Positions 60,765 to 64,000 of a stretch of 64,000 nt of DNA are shown in pieces. Numbering within the stretch: the first letter of the stretch is position 1; each line of letters begins with the position of its first letter. A program made the translations under genes and the position numbers. Origin of the DNA: CAZTHM01 sp041946825 (GTDB taxonomy: Bacteria > Acidobacteriota > Terriglobia > UBA7540). Where the stretch lies: contig JBHGBD010000012.1 in the NCBI GenBank assembly GCA_041946825.1, positions 1-64,000 on the forward strand. Direction: 5' to 3'. Under the pieces are notes generated by a model. That model had not been told where the DNA came from. It saw nothing but the letters and a program-made list of their open reading frames with translations, and did no database searches.

Positions 60765-60908
60765 CACAGACCTCCACGAAGGACGGCGCTTCGAACTGGC
60801 GGCCGGGCTTCCGGCATGTTGATTCGTTTCCCTGCAACTGTTGAGGTTGTAACACAGCGGCCCGCCGGAGCGATAGTTCCTCGCGCCACCGCACCGTATA
60901 ATGGCTGC

Positions 60909-62114
60909 GTGCGATACGGCATCATTGCCGACGACTTGACCGGAAGCTGCGACGTTGCCGCGCGACTTACTCACTTGGGATATCGCCCGGTTGTGCGCCT
61001 GTGTGCGGACCGCCCGGCCACAAGGAGAATACGACGCGACGAGGGTTCATTCGTCGTCGTGGTGAACGCTCGCAGCCGGGCATCTTCGCAGGATGGCGCG
61101 ATGGCGCTCGTGCGTTCGGCGGCCCGAGACCTTGAGCGCGCGGGGCGAACGGTTGTCTATTACAAGATGGATTCGACTCTGCGCGGGAACTGGCCGGAAG
61201 AGCTTCAGGGTTTGGACTCGCTGCTCCGGCCGGCGCGCGTGCTGGTTTGTCCGGCTTTCCCGGCGCGCGGAAGATTCATTCGCGACGGCCGGCTGGAGCT
61301 CCGCAAGCACCTGCTTCCAGGAAGCGCCCGAGCGACGCGAGGATCGGGCAACCTGCGGCACCTTCTCAGGAAACGTCTGGATCACCTTTCGTGCGCCGTG
61401 CCCCTGGAGGTCATACGCCGCGGGCAAAAGGCAGTGCGGGCGGCAATCGAGTCGGCAAACTCGCGGTACATCGTGTTCGATGCGACGAGGGAGGCCGATT
61501 TGGAGTTGATTGGCAGGGCCTTCCGTCATTCCCAGGAGCGGCTCCTCTGGGCTGGTTCCGCGGGACTGGCGTGCCATGTCCTGCCGCGCCTTGGCCGTCC
61601 AGAACCGGCGGCCGCCCCGACTCCCGAGCGGCCCTGGTTGCTGATTCAGGGCAGCCGACAGCGAATCAGCCACGATCAGTTTCGCCGTTTGGAATCAGAC
61701 GACGCGGTACTGTCGATCCGGTTCCATAAACAGGCCGGGCAAAGAGACTTGGATCGGTGGTACGATCTGTTGTTGAAGGCGCTCGCCGCGCGCCGGCACG
61801 TCGCGCTGACGGTTCCGCGCAATTTCGGCGTTCGCGTCCCGAACGAGTTTGCGAGGTTTCTGAGGCGGCTTCTTCGAGGGCTCCAACGGCGCCACCGGCT
61901 GGGGGGCGTCTTCGTCAGCGGAGGGGCCACGGCGGAATCGGTTTGCGATGTTTTGCGGGTGAGCGCCGTGCAAGTCATCGGAGAGGTCAGCCCCGGCATT
62001 GCCTGGAGTACCTTGTTGGACGGGAACCGGCCCGGGCTGCCGCTCATCACCAAAGCGGGCGGATTCGGCAGGACCGATGAGGTCCGCGAGATTCTGAAGA
62101 AGATATCCACGTGA
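60909..62114 (+). CDS. Four-carbon acid sugar kinase (DUF1537 family)
   Basis: A 401-residue kinase of the DtnK/OtnK/DenK family. It starts VRYGIIADDLTGSCDVAARL (family signature ADDLTGA), with VVVVNARSR, YKMDSTLRGN and a C-terminal ATP-binding region GGVFVSGGATAESVCD and AGGFG. Characterised members phosphorylate D-threonate, D-erythronate or related acids. Its GTG start at 60909 sits on the conserved N-terminus. pdxA overlaps its end by 4 bases, matching known DUF1537-PdxA2 pairs in which the second enzyme oxidatively decarboxylates the phosphorylated acid. Confidence 0.9.
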   Translation: MRYGIIADDLTGSCDVAARLTHLGYRPVVRLCADRPATRRIRRDEGSFVVVVNARSRASSQDGAMALVRSAARDLERAGRTVVYYKMDSTLRGNWPEELQGLDSLLRPARVLVCPAFPARGRFIRDGRLELRKHLLPGSARATRGSGNLRHLLRKRLDHLSCAVPLEVIRRGQKAVRAAIESANSRYIVFDATREADLELIGRAFRHSQERLLWAGSAGLACHVLPRLGRPEPAAAPTPERPWLLIQGSRQRISHDQFRRLESDDAVLSIRFHKQAGQRDLDRWYDLLLKALAARRHVALTVPRNFGVRVPNEFARFLRRLLRGLQRRHRLGGVFVSGGATAESVCDVLRVSAVQVIGEVSPGIAWSTLLDGNRPGLPLITKAGGFGRTDEVREILKKIST

Positions 62115-63130
62115 TTTCCCAAACAAAGCCGCTGATTGGCGTCACGCTTGGCGACCCGGCGGGGATCGGGCCGGAAGTGGCGTTGAAAGCGGTCGGCAAT
62201 CCGAAGATTCTGAAGGCGGTGCGTCCTGTTCTGCTCGGCCCGCGGATGGCGCTGGAGCATTACGCGCGCCGGCTCAGGCTCGCCCGGCGCTTGAGGGTCT
62301 ACTCGGACCTTCCCGAGAAGGTCGGCGGCGGCGAAATCGCTGCCATCGATACCGGGAATTTCGACCTGCCCAGGATTCCTTTCGGGCGAGTGCACGTGGA
62401 ATGCGGACGCGCGGCCCTGGCGGCGATTCGGCGGGGCGTGGCGCTGGCGCGCGCGGGAGCTCTCGACGCTCTTGTCACGGGTCCCATTCACAAGAAATCG
62501 GCGCAACTGGCCGGCATCGTGGGCGCCGGCCACACGGAATTCATTGCGCACCTCTGTGGCGCGAGAGACGCGCGACTGATGCTGGTCGGGCCGCAGTTAC
62601 GGATCATCCATGTCAGCGCTCACGTCAGCCTGAAAGACGCGTTGGAGCTGATAAAGCGAAAGCGCATCCTGCGGACGATTCACCTGGGGGTTGAGATCGT
62701 GAGAAGGCTCGGTATCGCTCGGCCGCGGGTGGCGGTGGCCGGGCTAAATCCCCATGCCAGCGATTCGGGTCTGTTCGGAGACGAAGAGGCTCGCGAAATT
62801 GCTCCCGCGATCGTAGGAGCCTGGCGGGCGGGCTGGCGCGTGGAAGGACCCTTGCCTCCCGACACGGTATTTCATCGCGCTGCCCAAGGTGAATTCGACC
62901 TGGTCGTGGCCCTCTACCACGACCAGGGACACATCGCGGCCAAAACTCTGGGATTCTCCGACGCCGTTAATGTGACCGCCGGATTGCCGATCATCCGCAC
63001 TTCCGTCGATCACGGGACGGCGTTCGACATTGCCGGGAAGAACCGGGCGGACGGGAAGAATATGCGGCACGCCATCCTGCTTGCCGGTCAGATGGCCCGT
63101 CAGCAGGCGCGAAGGCGCAGCCGCTCCTAA
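62111..63130 (+). CDS. pdxA: PdxA family dehydrogenase, probably PdxA2 (4-phospho-sugar-acid dehydrogenase)
   Basis: A 339-residue NAD-dependent metal enzyme. It has IGVTLGDPAGIGPEVALK, DALVTGPIHKKS, AGHTEFIAHLCGA (metal His), AGLNPHASDSGLFGDEE and VALYHDQGHIAAKTLGF (metal His). PdxA acts in vitamin B6 synthesis on 4-hydroxythreonine phosphate. The GTG-start overlap with a DUF1537 kinase points to the PdxA2 branch, which converts 4-phospho-D-threonate or -erythronate to dihydroxyacetone phosphate. Sequence alone does not separate the two roles. Confidence 0.9.
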   Translation: MISQTKPLIGVTLGDPAGIGPEVALKAVGNPKILKAVRPVLLGPRMALEHYARRLRLARRLRVYSDLPEKVGGGEIAAIDTGNFDLPRIPFGRVHVECGRAALAAIRRGVALARAGALDALVTGPIHKKSAQLAGIVGAGHTEFIAHLCGARDARLMLVGPQLRIIHVSAHVSLKDALELIKRKRILRTIHLGVEIVRRLGIARPRVAVAGLNPHASDSGLFGDEEAREIAPAIVGAWRAGWRVEGPLPPDTVFHRAAQGEFDLVVALYHDQGHIAAKTLGFSDAVNVTAGLPIIRTSVDHGTAFDIAGKNRADGKNMRHAILLAGQMARQQARRRSRS

Positions 63131-63233
63131 GTTTTTCTCAAGATTTCCACTGACAAAGCCGAAAAACTCCACGGAGGCCTAAAGGTCTGGCCCTCCGCGG
63201 ACGAGGCTCAGGCCGGATCAGTTTGTTCGGGTG

Positions 63234-64000
63234 ATGAGGGTGATGCCAGACAGTTCTCTTCCAGCACGTTCCGGATTCAGTCTCCCGATTGATTCTTCCA
63301 TCGCGCCGCCGCGGAAAGACCGGGCGATGGTGGACGAGGAAACCCGAACCTGGGGCCGGAATCTGCGCCTCCTTGTGGAAGTCTTGACGGCGGTGGCTCA
63401 GTCCTCCGACGAGGAAGCTATCTCGGGGGAGATCCTTCGCCTCCTCCGGGATAGCGTTGGTGCGGAAAGCGCGTCGATTTACCGGCTGATTCCTGAGGAG
63501 CGGCAGGTGCGCCGCGTGGCCGAAAGTGGCCGGGTGATGGAGGCCCATCGTTTTTTCCCCTTGGACGGGCCCGGCCCCGTATCCCGTGCTGCGAGCACGG
63601 TGAAGGCTGTTTACGTGCCCGTCTTGACATCCGAGCCGAAAACCCGGCAAGAAGATTCCTCGCTGCAATCGGAATACGCCGTGCCACTGTTGGTGGGGCC
63701 GAAGGTCATCGGCGTCCTGGATATCGTGTCGGGCCAACGAGAAGGCATTCGAGCGATGACGCGAAAGGTAATCGATCAGGTCGCGCATCCGATCGCACTG
63801 GCTCTGGAACGCGGCAACCTTTCGCGAGAGCTTCGCGCCTCCGAGGATCGCTTTCGGTCGATCTTCGAGCAGGGGCACATTGGGATCGGCGTGGCGGAAC
63901 TGCACGGGGAGATCGTCACTGTCAATCCCGCCCTCGGTCATCTGATCGGGTACGAGCCGGATGAACTGCGTGGGCGACAATACTGGGAGTTCATTCACCC
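63234..64000 (+). CDS. GAF-PAS sensory protein, 3' end beyond the window
   Basis: An open frame runs from the ATG at 63234 (a GTG at 63231 is also possible) to the window end, at least 255 residues. A short N-terminal tail is followed by a GAF domain of about 150 residues (LRLLRDSVGAESASIYRLIP ... EYAVPLLVGPKVIGVLDIVS). Then ELRASEDRFRSIFEQGHIGI and TVNPALGHLIGYEPDELRGR form the start of a PAS domain. Such chains usually continue into a histidine kinase, GGDEF or phosphatase domain, which is out of view. It starts about 100 bases after pdxA. Confidence 0.85.
   Translation, partial: MRVMPDSSLPARSGFSLPIDSSIAPPRKDRAMVDEETRTWGRNLRLLVEVLTAVAQSSDEEAISGEILRLLRDSVGAESASIYRLIPEERQVRRVAESGRVMEAHRFFPLDGPGPVSRAASTVKAVYVPVLTSEPKTRQEDSSLQSEYAVPLLVGPKVIGVLDIVSGQREGIRAMTRKVIDQVAHPIALALERGNLSRELRASEDRFRSIFEQGHIGIGVAELHGEIVTVNPALGHLIGYEPDELRGRQYWEFIH

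Noticed and set aside
60093..60908. Upstream extension of the DUF1537 kinase frame
   Set aside because: It runs antisense through the DUF1207-like gene; the conserved kinase N-terminus begins at the GTG at 60909.

Overview
The window is a GC-rich bacterial chromosome segment, most likely from an Acidobacteriota. I base this on several things together: four large serine/threonine kinases fused to TolB-like/TPR regions, a WD40-type kinase remnant, a compact argC-B-D-F operon ending in a GNAT-type acetylglutamate synthase, many secreted or lipoprotein-like proteins, and dispersed GC-rich palindromes. Two parS sites and rsmG-parA-parB suggest the left end is near the replication origin. No rRNA, CRISPR array, complete insertion sequence or prophage was seen.

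Layout. 0-8.9 kb: edge tRNA-Ile, M16 peptidase, FAD oxidase, ferrochelatase carrying repeat insertions, then the segregation block parS-rsmG-parS-parA-parB-bactofilin and a DinB-like protein. 8.9-12.2 kb: a secreted three-gene module on the minus strand with a matrixin-type protease. 12.3-14.4 kb: ada and an AbiEii/DUF6922 toxin-antitoxin pair. 14.7-19.5 kb: the translation and secretion block ffh-rpsP-khpA-rimM-trmD-rplS-rnhB. 19.6-29.5 kb: pyrC facing pyrF-pyrE, then ruvX-mltG and the arginine operon argC-B-D-F-GNAT, read from a promoter overlapped by two ARG-box-like palindromes. 29.6-37 kb: AI-2E-family transporter, a secreted repeat protein, thiE, a 928-residue TPR protein, greA and a CDP-alcohol phosphotransferase. 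37.2-42.7 kb: two kinases. 42.8-49 kb: a sugar kinase, a DUF1080 protein, a PilB-type ATPase with added zinc-ribbon and cyclic-nucleotide domains, galT and a secreted SRPBCC protein. 49.3-54.6 kb: an efflux-type operon (adaptor, two permeases, DUF4097 protein) interrupted by a four-helix-bundle cassette. 54.9-59.5 kb: two tandem kinases and a pseudogene. 59.6-64 kb: an AT-rich scar, a DUF1207 outer-membrane-type protein, a four-carbon acid sugar kinase with PdxA2, and a GAF/PAS sensor running off the edge.

How parts fit together: ParABS and bactofilin probably act in chromosome placement. The pyr and arg genes cover much of pyrimidine and arginine synthesis, but pyrB, carAB, argG, argH and argJ are absent from the window. 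The kinases, the PilB chimera, the TPR protein and the GAF/PAS protein indicate heavy investment in signalling and surface behaviour. A recurrent theme is short palindromic repeats inserted in or against genes. They add in-frame segments to hemH, supply the stop codons of rplS and hlyD, and flank the four-helix-bundle cassette. Many start sites were revised from promoters, ribosome binding sites or family length; all functional statements are by-eye recognition without database searches.
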